DNA from: CAMDPA01 sp964574325
GTDB lineage: Bacteria; Pseudomonadota; Alphaproteobacteria; Rhizobiales; Hyphomicrobiaceae
Direction: 5' to 3'
DNA length: 64,000 bases
Assembly (NCBI GenBank): GCA_964574325.1
Contig: CAZNMY010000022.1
Coordinates: forward strand, 6,462-70,461
Positions 1-10,100 of the stretch are shown piece after piece; position 1 is the first letter of the stretch, and every line of letters starts with the position of its first letter. The notes beneath the pieces were generated by a model, which was not told where the DNA came from, did not search any database, and worked only from the letters and a program-made list of their open reading frames with translations. A program made the translations under genes and the position numbers.

Positions 1-66
1 GCGCTGTTCGGTGCGCCGCGTCCCGTGCCGGTCACAACGCCGGGAGCCGGAACGATGGCTGCCTGA
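1..66 (+). CDS. Possible 3' end of a gene cut by the window edge
   Basis: Frame 1 is open from the first base to a TGA at 64-66 and encodes 21 residues rich in Pro, Ala and Gly that end in GTMAA. It could be the C-terminus of a gene starting outside the window. The stretch is too short for codon use or homology to decide, and no domain is visible. Confidence 0.25.
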   Translation, partial: ALFGAPRPVPVTTPGAGTMAA

Positions 67-121
67 ACGCGCGTGACCGAAGGGGGAGGTGGCGGGTCGC
101 CTCATCGCGTCCGCCGCATCT

Positions 122-150
122 TTGGTGTCTCTCGGATTCAGAGGTATAGT
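122..150 (+). promoter_or_regulatory. Candidate sigma-70-type promoter
   Basis: TTGGTG at 122-127 and TATAGT at 145-150 are separated by 17 bp. The -10 box is close to consensus and the -35 box is only partial. Transcription would start near 157, giving a leader of about 50 bases before the cupin gene at 210. Assigned by eye. Confidence 0.35.
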
Positions 151-209
151 CCAACTCAACCGGCGATCCTGGCCGGATGTTGGAAACGACCGGAAATCGA
201 GGAAGAGAC

Positions 210-722
210 ATGGCTTATACTCTCGCTGATCTGGCGTCGGATATCCGTTCGACACTCGAGTCGGACCCCGGAACCGAAGGGCGGAAAAAGGTTTGCGGGT
301 TCGTTACGCGGGCGCTGAAGGACGAGGCGTTCGTCGCGGAACATCTCAAGGACCGGCCCGAGGGCGGCAATCCGCGGGAGATCCTGTACGAGGATCCCAA
401 GCTCGGTTTCTGTATCTGCGGCCATGTCTACAAGCCCAATGCGGTCGGGAATCCGCACGATCACGGGTCGAGCTGGGCCATCTATGGCCAGGCCACCGGC
501 ATCACGGAAATGACCGATTGGAAAGTCGCCGAGAAGGGCGAGGGCGACAAGCCGACGCTGGTCGTGCCCGAGCGGGTGTATGACTTGAAGCCCGGAGACG
601 CGCACTTCTACGATATCGGCTTCATCCACTCGCCGCGCCGCCTGATGCCTTCGCGTCTGCTGCGGATCGAGGGCGCCAACCTCGATGTCGTGAAGCGGTC
701 GAACATCAAGGCGAAGGCTTGA
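210..722 (+). CDS. Small cupin-fold protein, cysteine-dioxygenase-like
   Basis: A 170-residue protein of the single-domain double-stranded beta-helix type. The centre has PHDHGSSWAIYG at roughly residues 83-94, whose two histidines match the metal-binding HxH of cysteine-dioxygenase-like cupins. A later FYDIGFIHSPRR could supply the third ligand. No signal peptide is seen, so it is probably cytoplasmic. The start at 210 was chosen because GAGGAAGAG lies just upstream; an in-frame ATG at 177 lacks such a site. A candidate promoter lies at 122-150. It is followed by a GC-rich repeat and the thiolase gene, with no clear operon link. The substrate is unknown, and a thiol dioxygenase is only one possibility. 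Confidence 0.75.
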   Translation: MAYTLADLASDIRSTLESDPGTEGRKKVCGFVTRALKDEAFVAEHLKDRPEGGNPREILYEDPKLGFCICGHVYKPNAVGNPHDHGSSWAIYGQATGITEMTDWKVAEKGEGDKPTLVVPERVYDLKPGDAHFYDIGFIHSPRRLMPSRLLRIEGANLDVVKRSNIKAKA

Positions 723-754
723 TCCACGGCGCGGGCCATCGGCGCGCCGTAGAT

Positions 755-799
755 CCCCCCTCCGCCCCTTCGGGGCACCTCCCCGGCAAGGGGGGAGGG
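755..799. repeat. Dispersed GC-rich hairpin repeat
   Basis: A C-rich arm (CCCCCCTCCGCCCC, then TTCGGGGC) is followed by CCTCCCC and a G-rich arm (GGGGGGAGGGA), which can fold into nested stems. A close relative occurs at 35741-35790. Short repeats of this kind are common between genes in Hyphomicrobiales. It lies between the cupin and thiolase genes. Confidence 0.55.
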
Positions 800-854
800 A
801 ACAACGGTGCGTTATCGACCGACGTCCTAAACATCTTCGATGCGGGATGAGCGC

Positions 855-2054
855 ATGTCCGAGTCTGCAGGAGATCCGGTCGTCATCGTATCCATTGCGC
901 GCACGGCGATGGGTGGTTTCCAAGGCGCGTTCGCCAGTCTGACGGCGGCGGAGCTCGGCGCGGTGGCGATCAAGTCCGCGGTCGCCAGGGCGGGCGTGCC
1001 GGGCGACGACGTGTCGGACGTGCTGATGGGCTGCGTGCTGCCGGCAGGGCAAGGGCAGGCCCCTGCGCGGCAGGCTTCGCGCGGCGCAGGGCTGCCGGAC
1101 CACGTGCCGTGCACGACGGTCAACAAGATGTGCGGCTCGGGCATGAAGACGGTCATGCTGGCATTCGAGGCATTGCACGCGCGGCCACGTGACGTGATCG
1201 TTGCCGGCGGTATGGAGAGCATGACGAATGCTCCGTATCTTCTGCCCAAGATGCGCGGCGGTGCGCGGCTCGGACACGCGGAAGTCAAGGACCACATGTT
1301 TCTCGACGGGCTGGAGGATGCCTATGACAAGGGGCGCCTGATGGGTACGTTCGCGGAAGACACCGCGGAGCATTTCCAGTTCACGCGTGAGGCGCAGGAT
1401 GCGTTCGCAATCGAGAGCCTGAAGCGGGCGAAGGCTGCCAACGAGGACGGCAGCTTCACATCGGAGATCGTTCCGGTCACGGTGAAGGGGCGTAAGGGGG
1501 CCGTCGAGGTTGCGCGTGACGAGCAGCCGTTCGCAGCGGATCTATCGCGAATTCCATCATTGAAGCCGGCGTTTCGCGACGGTGGCACGGTTACGGCGGC
1601 CAATTCGTCGTCGATCTCGGATGGGGCGGCGGCATTGGTCCTGATGCGCCGGAGCGAGGCAGCGCGGCGCGCGCTGAGGCCGCTCGCCCAGATCGTCGGC
1701 GTCGCGGGGCACGCGCAGGCGCCGGCCTGGTTCACGACGGCGCCGGTGGGTGCGATCGGCAAGTTGCTGTCCGCGACAGGTTGGAAAGCCGACGACGTCG
1801 ATCTCTACGAGATCAACGAGGCGTTCGCCGTGGTGACGATGGCGGCGATGCGCGAACTCGACCTGCCGCACGACAAGGTCAACGTCCACGGCGGCGCGTG
1901 CGCTCTGGGTCACCCGATCGGGGCGTCGGGCGCGCGGATCATCGTATCGCTGCTGGCGGCGCTCGAGAAACGCGGCGGGCGGCGCGGGATCGCGTCGTTG
2001 TGCATCGGTGGCGGCGAGGCGACGGCGGTCGCCGTCGAGCGCGTCGGTGGTTGA
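855..2054 (+). CDS. Acetyl-CoA acetyltransferase (thiolase)
   Basis: A 399-residue thiolase, normal length for the biosynthetic or degradative type II family. It condenses two acetyl-CoA to acetoacetyl-CoA, or the reverse. The active-site motif NKMCGSGMK (nucleophilic Cys near residue 91), the NEAFA loop, GGACALGHPIGASGAR (catalytic His) and the C-terminal CIGGGEA (second catalytic Cys) are all present. The usual CIGGGMG or CIGGGQG is here CIGGGEA, so the exact substrate is uncertain. ATG at 855 fits the family N-terminus (PVVIVSIARTAMGGF); an alternative ATG is at 840. The YdcF gene starts 6 bp downstream and may be co-transcribed. It could serve ketone-body, polyhydroxybutyrate or fatty-acid metabolism. 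Confidence 0.92.
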   Translation: MSESAGDPVVIVSIARTAMGGFQGAFASLTAAELGAVAIKSAVARAGVPGDDVSDVLMGCVLPAGQGQAPARQASRGAGLPDHVPCTTVNKMCGSGMKTVMLAFEALHARPRDVIVAGGMESMTNAPYLLPKMRGGARLGHAEVKDHMFLDGLEDAYDKGRLMGTFAEDTAEHFQFTREAQDAFAIESLKRAKAANEDGSFTSEIVPVTVKGRKGAVEVARDEQPFAADLSRIPSLKPAFRDGGTVTAANSSSISDGAAALVLMRRSEAARRALRPLAQIVGVAGHAQAPAWFTTAPVGAIGKLLSATGWKADDVDLYEINEAFAVVTMAAMRELDLPHDKVNVHGGACALGHPIGASGARIIVSLLAALEKRGGRRGIASLCIGGGEATAVAVERVGG

Positions 2055-2060
2055 GCGCCG

Positions 2061-2861
2061 ATGTTCTTCTACGCCTCGAAGCTGATCTCGGCGTTGATAT
2101 GGCCGTCGAGCGTCATCACGATGCTGCTGGTGGTCGGTGCTGCCGGCGTGCTCACCGGCCGCGGCGGTGCTTGGAGCAGACGCGCGCTGGTGACGGGGAG
2201 CGTTCTTCTCATCGCGTGTGGTTTCGGTCCCGTCGGCAACGCTCTCCTGCTGCCGCTGGAGCAGAGATTCGAACGGGGTGCGCTGCCGTCCGAAATCCAG
2301 GGCGTGATCGTCCTGGGCGGGTTCGAGATGGGCGCGATGACGCAGGCGCGCGGCCAGCTTTCGTTCAACGAGGCGGGCGAGCGGTTGACGGAAGGCGTTC
2401 GGCTCGCGCTGCGCCGTCCGAAGGCGAAACTCATCTATACAGGTGGGGAGGCTAGGCTGCTGGGATCGTCGAAGAGCGAAGCGGCAGCGTCGATCGGCGA
2501 CACCTTCGTCGCGTTCGGGATCGCGCGGGAGCGTGTCGTTCTCGAAGAGGTGTCGCGGACCACGTGGGAGAACGCGGACAACCTGCGGTCCATCCTGAAG
2601 CCACAGCCCGGCCAGAGGTTCGTGCTGGTCACCTCGGCGTTCCACATGCCGCGGGCCATGGGGACTTTCAGGGCGGCGGGTTTCGATGTGACGGCGTGGC
2701 CCGTCGACTATCGGACCGCCGGCTTCACCGATGCGTTGAAGCCATTCGCGACCGTGCACAACGGTCTCCAGGTCTTCGATATGGCATTCAAGGAGTGGGT
2801 GGGGCTCGCTGCCTATCGGCTGTCCCGCAGGTCGGTGGCTTTCTGGCCAGAAGCTCCCTGA
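2061..2861 (+). CDS. YdcF/ElyC-family membrane protein (DUF218)
   Basis: A 266-residue protein with two N-terminal membrane segments (residues ~10-30 and 40-58), followed by a DUF218 domain. Family marks are GVIVLGGFE near residue 90, the central RVVLEEVSRTTWENA and FVLVTSAFHMPRAMGTF near residue 195. Members such as ElyC and SanA are linked to cell-envelope integrity in enterobacteria, but the biochemical activity is poorly defined. The start lies 6 bp after the thiolase stop, so co-transcription is likely though a functional link is not obvious. The tail is ordinary and nothing is truncated. Confidence 0.88.
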   Translation: MFFYASKLISALIWPSSVITMLLVVGAAGVLTGRGGAWSRRALVTGSVLLIACGFGPVGNALLLPLEQRFERGALPSEIQGVIVLGGFEMGAMTQARGQLSFNEAGERLTEGVRLALRRPKAKLIYTGGEARLLGSSKSEAAASIGDTFVAFGIARERVVLEEVSRTTWENADNLRSILKPQPGQRFVLVTSAFHMPRAMGTFRAAGFDVTAWPVDYRTAGFTDALKPFATVHNGLQVFDMAFKEWVGLAAYRLSRRSVAFWPEAP

Positions 2862-2963
2862 TCGGCGATCAGTTGCGCGAGAACGCAGGGCAGGGCCACG
2901 GCGGGACGGGTTTTGTGTGTGCAACTCGGTTCAGCAAGACCGCCGACATGCATTGAGGCTGCA

Positions 2964-2988
2964 GTGGCGCGACGTTAACGTGCGCCAC
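2964..2988. promoter_or_regulatory. Near-perfect palindrome upstream of the CHASE2 gene
   Basis: GTGGCGC (2964-2970) and GCGCCAC (2982-2988) flank GACGTTAACGT, whose last ten bases ACGTTAACGT form a perfect palindrome. The whole is a 24-bp dyad with one extra G. It ends 38 bp before the CHASE2 start and has no T-run, so an operator is more likely than a terminator. Confidence 0.4.
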
Positions 2989-3026
2989 GGGACCAATCCG
3001 GCGTCCGGGGAGAGTGCAGGTCAAAC

Positions 3027-4262
3027 ATGGCGTACATCGAAACCCGGCCCGCCACGCGATCGGCGTTTCCACGGCGGGCCCTCATCATAGCACTCGTTTC
3101 CCTCGCGTGTACGTTCGCGGTCGTGCTCAGCGGGCACAGCACGGGCTTTCTGCAGCGGGTCGAGCAGGGGTTCACGGATATCCGCACGGCGCTGTTCTCG
3201 GATCGGATCACGGGAGATCATCCCGACGTGGTGATCGTCAGCGTCGGCGCCAACGTCAGCGCGACGCGCGCGACGTTCGACCAGGCGGCGATCGACGTGG
3301 ACCGCGGGCTGCTCGCACGCCTGATCGATGCGATCGACGACAGCGCCCCACGCGCCATCGGTTTCGATGTGCCTCTGCTTGGGGCAGGTGACGCGACCAA
3401 GGATCAGTCGCTTCAACGGGCGCTGCGCGAGGCCAAAGCCCGAGTGGTGATCGCATCGCGGACGAACAGCGCACAGGCCAATCCGGAAAGGCGGGCTTGG
3501 CTCGATCGCTTCATTTCCGGCACCGGCCGCAGAGCCGGACACATCACGACGCTTTATGACGAAGGGATGGGACGGGCGGTGGCGGTCGATTCCGGCGTAC
3601 AGGCGATCGGTCGCGTGCCGGATAGCTTCGCGCTGCTGATGGCGCGGGCTCTGCGACCGGAAGTGCAGCGGGACTTCAGCGAAATCGCGTGGCTGCAGAA
3701 AGTCGACGATTCCAGTTGGCTCGCACGGTTCTTCAATGTCGGGGGGCAACAGCCGTTCCGGTTGCTGTTCGCGGAGGACCTGATCGACAGCACCAAGCAG
3801 ATGCCCAGGCGCGCGTTCGCTGGGCGGCTCGTTCTCGTCACGACGGGGATCGCGGAGATCGAGCGGCACAGGACACCGTTGACGCTGTGGTCGGGCGAAT
3901 CGCTGGCGCCCATTCAGATCCAGGCGCAGGCCATCGCGCAGATGCTCGACCGGCGGGCGATCAGCGGTATCGATTCGCGCACGACGCGGCTTGCGCTGTT
4001 CGCACTGGCATGCGCGGCAGGTCTGGTCGGATGGCTACGTGGGCCGGGGCTGCATATCGTGGGAACGCTGATCGCCATCGTGGCCTTGATCGCGATCGAC
4101 GCGACGGCCTACGCGATCCGCGATCTCGCTCTGCCGCTGGTGCCGGGTCTGATCGTGTGGTTGCTCGGGGAGGCGGCTGGGCGAAGCCTGCGCGGCATCC
4201 TGAACTGGGAAGAGCGCAATGGCCTCAAGTGGCCGCTCGATAATCAGGCCGGTCCGGTATAG
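3027..4262 (+). CDS. CHASE2-domain membrane protein without an output domain
   Basis: A 411-residue protein. A membrane segment at residues ~18-38 leads into a periplasmic CHASE2 sensor region (residues ~45-300) containing DIRTALF, DVVIVSVG, PRAIGFDVPL and ESLAPIQIQAQAIAQML. Three membrane helices follow (~310-385). CHASE2 proteins normally end in an adenylate cyclase, kinase or GGDEF domain. Here only about 25 cytoplasmic residues follow the last helix, so it must signal through a partner or have another role. ATG at 3027 is preceded by GGGGAGAG. A strong palindrome lies just upstream. The ligand is unknown. Confidence 0.85.
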   Translation: MAYIETRPATRSAFPRRALIIALVSLACTFAVVLSGHSTGFLQRVEQGFTDIRTALFSDRITGDHPDVVIVSVGANVSATRATFDQAAIDVDRGLLARLIDAIDDSAPRAIGFDVPLLGAGDATKDQSLQRALREAKARVVIASRTNSAQANPERRAWLDRFISGTGRRAGHITTLYDEGMGRAVAVDSGVQAIGRVPDSFALLMARALRPEVQRDFSEIAWLQKVDDSSWLARFFNVGGQQPFRLLFAEDLIDSTKQMPRRAFAGRLVLVTTGIAEIERHRTPLTLWSGESLAPIQIQAQAIAQMLDRRAISGIDSRTTRLALFALACAAGLVGWLRGPGLHIVGTLIAIVALIAIDATAYAIRDLALPLVPGLIVWLLGEAAGRSLRGILNWEERNGLKWPLDNQAGPV

Positions 4263-4384
4263 GGCGTCATCGTCTGGACGAGACGCCGACCGGGCTACGC
4301 CGGTCGGGTGCCAGAGGACTCGAGGCAGAGGACTAGTGACAGAGGTCCGGTGACAGAGGCTTGGCTGCGGATGCTTCGCGGCGG

Positions 4385-5383
4385 CTACTGATTGAAGAAT
4401 GTCCCGGTCCAGGCGCGCTCGCGCCGCTGCGCCTGCTGGGCGGCCGGGCGCGGGCGATGGGCGCGCGGGGGGGGCGGTGCAGCAGCAATCAGCGGCGCGG
4501 CATCGCCGGCAGTGCTGTCAGGCGCCATCGGTGCGCCGATGGCCATCCGACCTTCGAAACCAGCGGGGCGTGCCGCCTCGGCCGTCGGCGTGGCGATCGT
4601 GCCCGTGACGACCGGCGCCTGCGATACCAGGGCGGGCGCCGGAACGGGGGCTGCTGCGAACGTCGGCGCCGACGCTGCAAATGACGGGCGGGCTGGTGCG
4701 AGGGTCGGGCCGAGGGGGGGCGATGACCGGTGTGCGGTCATGGTGCCGGCAGCGGAGCCCGGAGCCGAACGGCAGGCGCTGCCGGGATAACCACGGACGA
4801 GCGTGAGCTGGATCAGGTCGGGCTCGTCGCCGGAGAGGCCGGAGTTGACCTGCTCGATGAAGGCGCGCAGCGCGCGCCTCGAAGCTGGTCCCCATTCCCC
4901 GTCGACCTCGCCGACATAGCAGCCGACGCGCTTCAATTCGGCCTGCAAGGCACGTGCGAGATCCTGACGCGGCAATGGCTTCGATGTGATGGCGCTGCTG
5001 GTTTGGACGACGCGGGCAGAGGGGGCAGGGGCAGTGGCTTGATCGCGTGAGCGAGAATGAACCTCGACATCTGTCGACCAGCCGCGCGGGGCACTCGTGG
5101 TGGTAGCTGACGTGGGTTTGTGGGCGGCATCTGCCGTCGACGTCCGGGCAGCGGGCACGGGAAGGGCAGCGCCGAAAAAGCGCGGGCCGGACCCGGTCTC
5201 AGCGGCTGTCGCGTCTTGGCGATCGGACCCGGACCTGTGAGTGGAAGTCGAAAGGCTGGCGACCCCGCCGGCACCGATATCAGACACGACGGCCAGACCC
5301 GATTCCACCGTCGAAGGGACGAGCCACATCGTCGACGCAGCGACACCTGCTGCCAAAGTCAGAATTCCGAGCGCTATGCGCAT
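4385..5383 (-). CDS. Peptidoglycan-binding-like protein, membrane-anchored
   Basis: A 332-residue protein. The first ~20 residues after the chosen ATG (MRIALGILTLAAGVAAS) form a signal peptide or anchor, which supports 5383 rather than the longer frame from 5449. A low-complexity Ser/Thr/Pro region follows. A peptidoglycan_binding_1-like segment lies at about residues 130-180, with LARALQAELKRVGCY and the typical DGEWGPASRRALRAF. The C-terminal third is a Pro/Ala-rich linker ending in RAWTGTFFNQ. No enzymatic domain is visible, so it may be a structural or regulatory envelope protein. It is transcribed away from the GST gene with no operon partner. Confidence 0.75.
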   Translation of the reverse strand: MRIALGILTLAAGVAASTMWLVPSTVESGLAVVSDIGAGGVASLSTSTHRSGSDRQDATAAETGSGPRFFGAALPVPAARTSTADAAHKPTSATTTSAPRGWSTDVEVHSRSRDQATAPAPSARVVQTSSAITSKPLPRQDLARALQAELKRVGCYVGEVDGEWGPASRRALRAFIEQVNSGLSGDEPDLIQLTLVRGYPGSACRSAPGSAAGTMTAHRSSPPLGPTLAPARPSFAASAPTFAAAPVPAPALVSQAPVVTGTIATPTAEAARPAGFEGRMAIGAPMAPDSTAGDAAPLIAAAPPPPRAHRPRPAAQQAQRRERAWTGTFFNQ

Positions 5384-5865
5384 GGTGTTACCCGGCCAGT
5401 AAACGGTTATCGATACCGCGATACAAATCGTTCTGCCCGCCGCAATCAACCTAGCTTATGCACGGGGCCGGCGGGAGGGCAAGCCCGTGCATCCGTATGC
5501 AATCTCCAGCAACGAGGCGGCACCTGCCCCTTCCGGAGACACCTCGATCATCGTCCGTCTCATCGTCCGTCTCATCGGACCGTGTCGCTCTAGACCGGGG
5601 CGCTGTATCGGGGGGGCGGTCGAAAAAAAATGTTGCGAGCTTCCAAGATACCAGCAAGTTTTCCGATTGCCGGTCCCGACGCGGCGTTCTCATCCTATCC
5701 GGAACAGTAGCGACAATTCTGGTATAGGTCCCCCAATTCGTTGCGGAGATGGCTGTTCAATTCTGTCACGTAGGGAATTTTCTGTGGATTGTTCCGGTTG
5801 AATTTTCTGAAGAAGCAACCTTCGCGCCACACACCGGCAGGTTGCGTTCGACAGCGACCGTCATG
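5384..5865. other. Gene-free stretch with a short tandem repeat
   Basis: These 482 bp separate the peptidoglycan-binding-like gene and the end of the GST gene. CATCGTCCGTCT is repeated in tandem at 5549-5560 and 5561-5572, with a partial third copy after it. Base composition falls towards the right. The small ORFs present lack ribosome sites and recognisable domains. No terminator or promoter was convincing. Confidence 0.5.
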
Positions 5866-6702
5866 TCAGGTCGCCGCCTTCGGCGCGGATGCCAGCAGGT
5901 GGAGATACTCCGCCCGGCGTTCTGCGACGCGGCCAGCGATCCGGGCTCCGAAGGTGCCCATAGCGTCCAGCTCGGTTGAGGTCAGCGGGTCGCGGACTGC
6001 AGTTCGGAACGAGGGGAGGTCTTGCACGCGGGTCCACCAGCTGCGGCAGTGGGGGCGGCTACCGGTCCATACGTCCAGAAGTTGCAGATAGGCGAGGCGG
6101 GCGACGAAGGGCATCATATTGATGTCCGCCAGTGACATGGCAGAGCCGACCAGCCATCCGCTGGGGTTGTTGGAGAGGGCCTTCTCCATATCCCGGAAGG
6201 CGATCTCGTAGTTGGCTATCGCCTGGAATACATACGGAGATTCGACGCCGAGCTCGTAGGTCGACATGAAGCGTGCGCGCTTGTCGGGGTCGCCGACGTT
6301 GGTGAAGCGGGCCTCGAGCTGGGTGTCACTCATGCCGCGCATGCGCTCGCGGAACATGGCCGAGAAGCTCAATTCGCGGGTCGCGGCGAACAATCCTTCG
6401 TCGACGGCTTTGCTCCATTTGCGCATCTGGGTGCGCTCATAGGGGCTCGTCGGGATCAGTCCGGGCGCGGGGAAGCTGTCGTCGAGGTATTCGCAGATCA
6501 GGGTCGACTCCGTGATCGGCTTGCCGTCGTGGATGAGGGCAGGCACCACACCCTTCGGATTGATGGCGAGGTATTCGGGGCTGTACTGTTCGCCTCTGAA
6601 CAGGTCGATGTCGCGCGTGGTGAACGACAGACCCTTTTCAGCCAAAGTAATCAATACCTTCTGGGTGCAGATGGAGTTGCCGGCCTTGTAGAGTTCGAGC
6701 AT
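5866..6702 (-). CDS. Glutathione S-transferase family protein
   Basis: A 278-residue GST, longer than the usual 200-230 residues. The N-terminal thioredoxin-like domain (residues 1-80) has MLELYKAGNSICTQKV, with Ser and Cys near the position of the catalytic residue, then NPKGVVPALIHDG with the cis-proline and ITESTLICEYLDD with the glutathione-contacting Glu-Ser pair. The all-helical C-terminal domain follows, including the SLADINMMPF capping motif near residue 200. It probably conjugates glutathione to electrophiles in the cytoplasm, but the substrate is unknown. It is divergent from the Pls-like gene across a 454-bp gap. Confidence 0.9.
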   Translation of the reverse strand: MLELYKAGNSICTQKVLITLAEKGLSFTTRDIDLFRGEQYSPEYLAINPKGVVPALIHDGKPITESTLICEYLDDSFPAPGLIPTSPYERTQMRKWSKAVDEGLFAATRELSFSAMFRERMRGMSDTQLEARFTNVGDPDKRARFMSTYELGVESPYVFQAIANYEIAFRDMEKALSNNPSGWLVGSAMSLADINMMPFVARLAYLQLLDVWTGSRPHCRSWWTRVQDLPSFRTAVRDPLTSTELDAMGTFGARIAGRVAERRAEYLHLLASAPKAAT

Positions 6703-7156
6703 CTTGGTGTTCCCGTCTCAAATCGACTTCATGGGGCGCGCAGGGCAGCAAGCACCGATATAGCCCTTCTCTGTCGCATATGTCGGATATCGTTGAGAGT
6801 GTTGTACAGAGGCTCGTTGCCGCGCTGCTACAACAGGACTGTCCTTTTTGCCTCGCAATCGTGTATCGATGCGTATCCGATCCGGGTAGGATCACTGAGG
6901 CAGGACGGGCGGAAGGCTCGGCCTGATGGGGTGGCGTTCATATTGGCCGTGGTAACAAGCTCGGCGCGCTTCGTTTGTTTGCGGCGATGCTTGACAGAGA
7001 ATGGACGGTGTCGCCGGCACTGTTCATGAGTGTGAGCCCTAATGCAGCCCCGGCTGGGGGGTGTGCGGCTGGCGGCTGAGAAGCCGTGGCGGTGCTCGAT
7101 GCGACAATACACACCAAGCCGCTGGGAGGGGTCCCGAGGGCCGGGGCCTGAACTGG
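6703..7156. promoter_or_regulatory. Divergent intergenic region between the GST and Pls-like genes
   Basis: This 454-bp gap separates two divergent genes and should carry both promoters. A perfect -35 hexamer TTGACA sits at 6991-6996, but no good -10 follows at 16-18 bp. GTTGTA and TACAAC form a weak inverted repeat near 6802-6835. No gene with a ribosome site or recognisable domain is seen. Any regulator is unknown. Confidence 0.35.
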
Positions 7157-10100
7157 ATGGATACTGGAATCGATGCGGTGCAGCTCGCGCCGGTGCGTTC
7201 TGTCGTGCTGGGTGTCGAGCTGCCCAATCTTCTTCGCGAAGAGACGCTGGCCGACATCTTCAGGGCGTCAGCGGCGCGCAACCCCGAGAAGCTCGCGCTG
7301 TCCCTCATCGGGACGGCTGAGCGGCTGAGCTATGGCGAACTCGACCGGCGCTCCGACAAGGTGGCGGCCCAGTTGGCCCTGCGCGGCGTGCGACGGGGCG
7401 ATTTCGTCGGGCTGTGGCTGAAGCGTTCGCTCGACCTTCATGTCGCGCTGATCGGCATCCTCAAGGCTGGCGCTGCCTATATTCCGTTCGATGCGGAGGC
7501 TCCTGCCGACCGTGTCGCGTCGTGTCTGGCAGACTGCGGCGCCCGGCTGCTGGTGTCGCACGAGGGCATGGCCGCGGAGACGGCGAAGCTGACGTCGCCG
7601 GTCGAGCCGCTCGAGGCGCTGCTGGCCGATGACCGCGACGGCGGAGCGCCGCCTTCGGCCGGGCCGGACGATCCGGCCTATGCGATCTACACCTCGGGCT
7701 CGACGGGCAAGCCCAAAGGGATCGTCATCACCCACCGCAACATCTGCCATTATCTCAGGGCGGGTAACGAGGCGCTGGGCTTCCGCGAATCCGACGTCGT
7801 GCTGCAGCAGGCGTCGGTGGCGTTCGATCTGTCGCTCGAGGAGATCTTCGTTCCCTATCTGGTCGGCGCGACGCTGAAAGTCGCGACGATGGATACGGTC
7901 AAGCAGACCGACCGGCTGCCGGAGATCATCGAGGCGGAGGGCATCACGGTCATCGATACCGTGCCGACGCTGCTGTCGATGTTCGAGCGCGACGTGCCGT
8001 CGCTGCGGGTGATCGTCCTGGGCGGCGAAGCGTGTCCGCCGGCGCTGGTGGAGCGGTTCGCGAGGCCGGGCCGGTTCCTGTTCAACACCTACGGTCCGAC
8101 CGAGACCACCGTCGTTGCTACCTACGCGGAGCTGAAGCCCGGCGATCCCGTGACGATCGGCAAGCCGATCGCGAACTATACGGCCTATGTCGTCGACGAG
8201 AACATGCAATTGCTGGCGCCCGGACAGACGGGCGAACTGGTGGTCGGCGGTCCCGGTGTCGCCCAGGGCTATATCAATCTGCCCGAGATGACGGCGAAGA
8301 AGTTCGTCGCCAATCCGTTCGATCCGGGGTCCAAGCGCGATCCGGTCCTCTACCGAACGGGGGACGCGGTCAGCCTCGATCCGCAGGGCCGGTTCGCATT
8401 CCACGGGCGCATCGACGATCAGGTGAAGATCCGCGGCTACCGGATCGAGCTCGGTGAAATCGAGAGCCTGATCGCCGACGAACCCGGCGTCAGAACCGCC
8501 GCTGTTGCCGTGCACCAGCATCCGACCGCGGGCGAGACGCTGGTCGCGCACATCGTGTCGGGCGATGAGAAGTTCGATGTGGAAGGCGCCAAGAAGGCGC
8601 TTGCCGGGAAGGTGCCGCCGTACATGGTGCCGCCGGTGTGGCAGGTGCACGATACGCTGCCGCGGCTCGCGTCGGGGAAGGTGGACCGCAAGGCGCTGGC
8701 GGTGATGCCGATCTCGATGGCGGTCGAGCAGGGAGAGCAGGAAGAACCACGCACGCCGACGGAAGCCCAATTGCTGGCGGCTGCCAAGTCCGTGATGGGG
8801 CTGCCGGTCGTCAATTTCGATTCCGACTTCTTCACCGATCTGGGCGGCCATTCGCTGATCGCGGCGCGGTTCGTTTCCGAGCTCAGGAAGAACCCGGCGC
8901 TCGCTTCGATCGCGCTGCAGGACATGTATTCGCTGCGGACGCTGCGCAAGATCGGCGAGGCGCTCGACAATCGGGCGCAGGCGGGCAAGGTCGACATCTC
9001 GTTCGAGCCGCCGCCACTGCTGCGGCGGTTCCTGTGCGGCCTGGGCCAGATGATCGCGCTGCCGTTCATCATCGCCATCGTGACGGCGCAGTGGATGGGC
9101 CTGCTGCTGTCGTCGATCTATCTCGTGCGCGACGAGACCCCGCTGTGGATCGAGGTGCTGACGCTGTGCTCGATCTACGTCGCGCTCAATATGGGCGCGA
9201 AGATCGTCGTGGTCGTCATGAAGTGGCTGGTCATCGGCCGCACCAAACCCGGCGTCTATCCGATGTGGGGGTGGTACTACTACAGGCTTTGGCTGCTCTC
9301 ACGCATCGTTCACCTGACGCAGCACAAGTTCCTGCAGGGCACGCCCCTGATGCGGATCTATTTGCGGGCACTGGGCGCCAAGGTCGGGCGCGACGCGATC
9401 ATCAACGAGTTCGAGGAAGGCGCCATCGACCTGATCAGTTTCGGGGAGCGGTGCAGCCTGGGAGCGAAGGTCAAGCTCGCCAACGTCGAAGTGGTCGGCA
9501 ATCTCGTTTACGTCGGCAGGATCGACATCGGCGCCGACGCCCACATCGGCAATGGTTGCGTGATCGGGCACAACACCAAGCTCGGCGAGTGCTGCGAGTT
9601 GGGTGACCTGACGGCGATCGCGCCGGGAGCCGTCGTCGGCGACTTCGAAAGGTGGGACGGCACGCCGGCCAAGAAGGTCGGCATGATCGACAAGGCGTCG
9701 CTGCCGGAGCATCCCGAGCTCAGCGAAAAGGCTCGGAGGTGGCAGACGGTCGGCTACTTCTTCGCCTACAACCTGATCATGATGATCGGCCTGCTGCCGA
9801 TCTTTCCCGCCTTCTACGTCCTCTACAACATCGACAACTGGACGAGCGGCGACGTCGACTACGTGATCCCCTGGCATCTGGTGCCGCTCTATGCATGGCC
9901 GGCCGCGCTCGCGCTGGTCTTCGTGTCGATGGGGGTCGCCATCGTGATGCGCTGGGTGCTGCTGCCGGACCGGGTGCAACCGGGCAGCTACTCGATCTTC
10001 TCGGGCTTCTACTTCCGCAAGTGGATGCTCGGCGTGATGATCGAGTCCATGCTGGAGACGCTCAATTCGCTCTACGCGACCCTGTTCATGCGCAACTGGT

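Noticed and set aside
6991..7020. Promoter from the perfect TTGACA
   Set aside because: No acceptable -10 box at 16-18 bp, so it was not listed as a promoter by itself.
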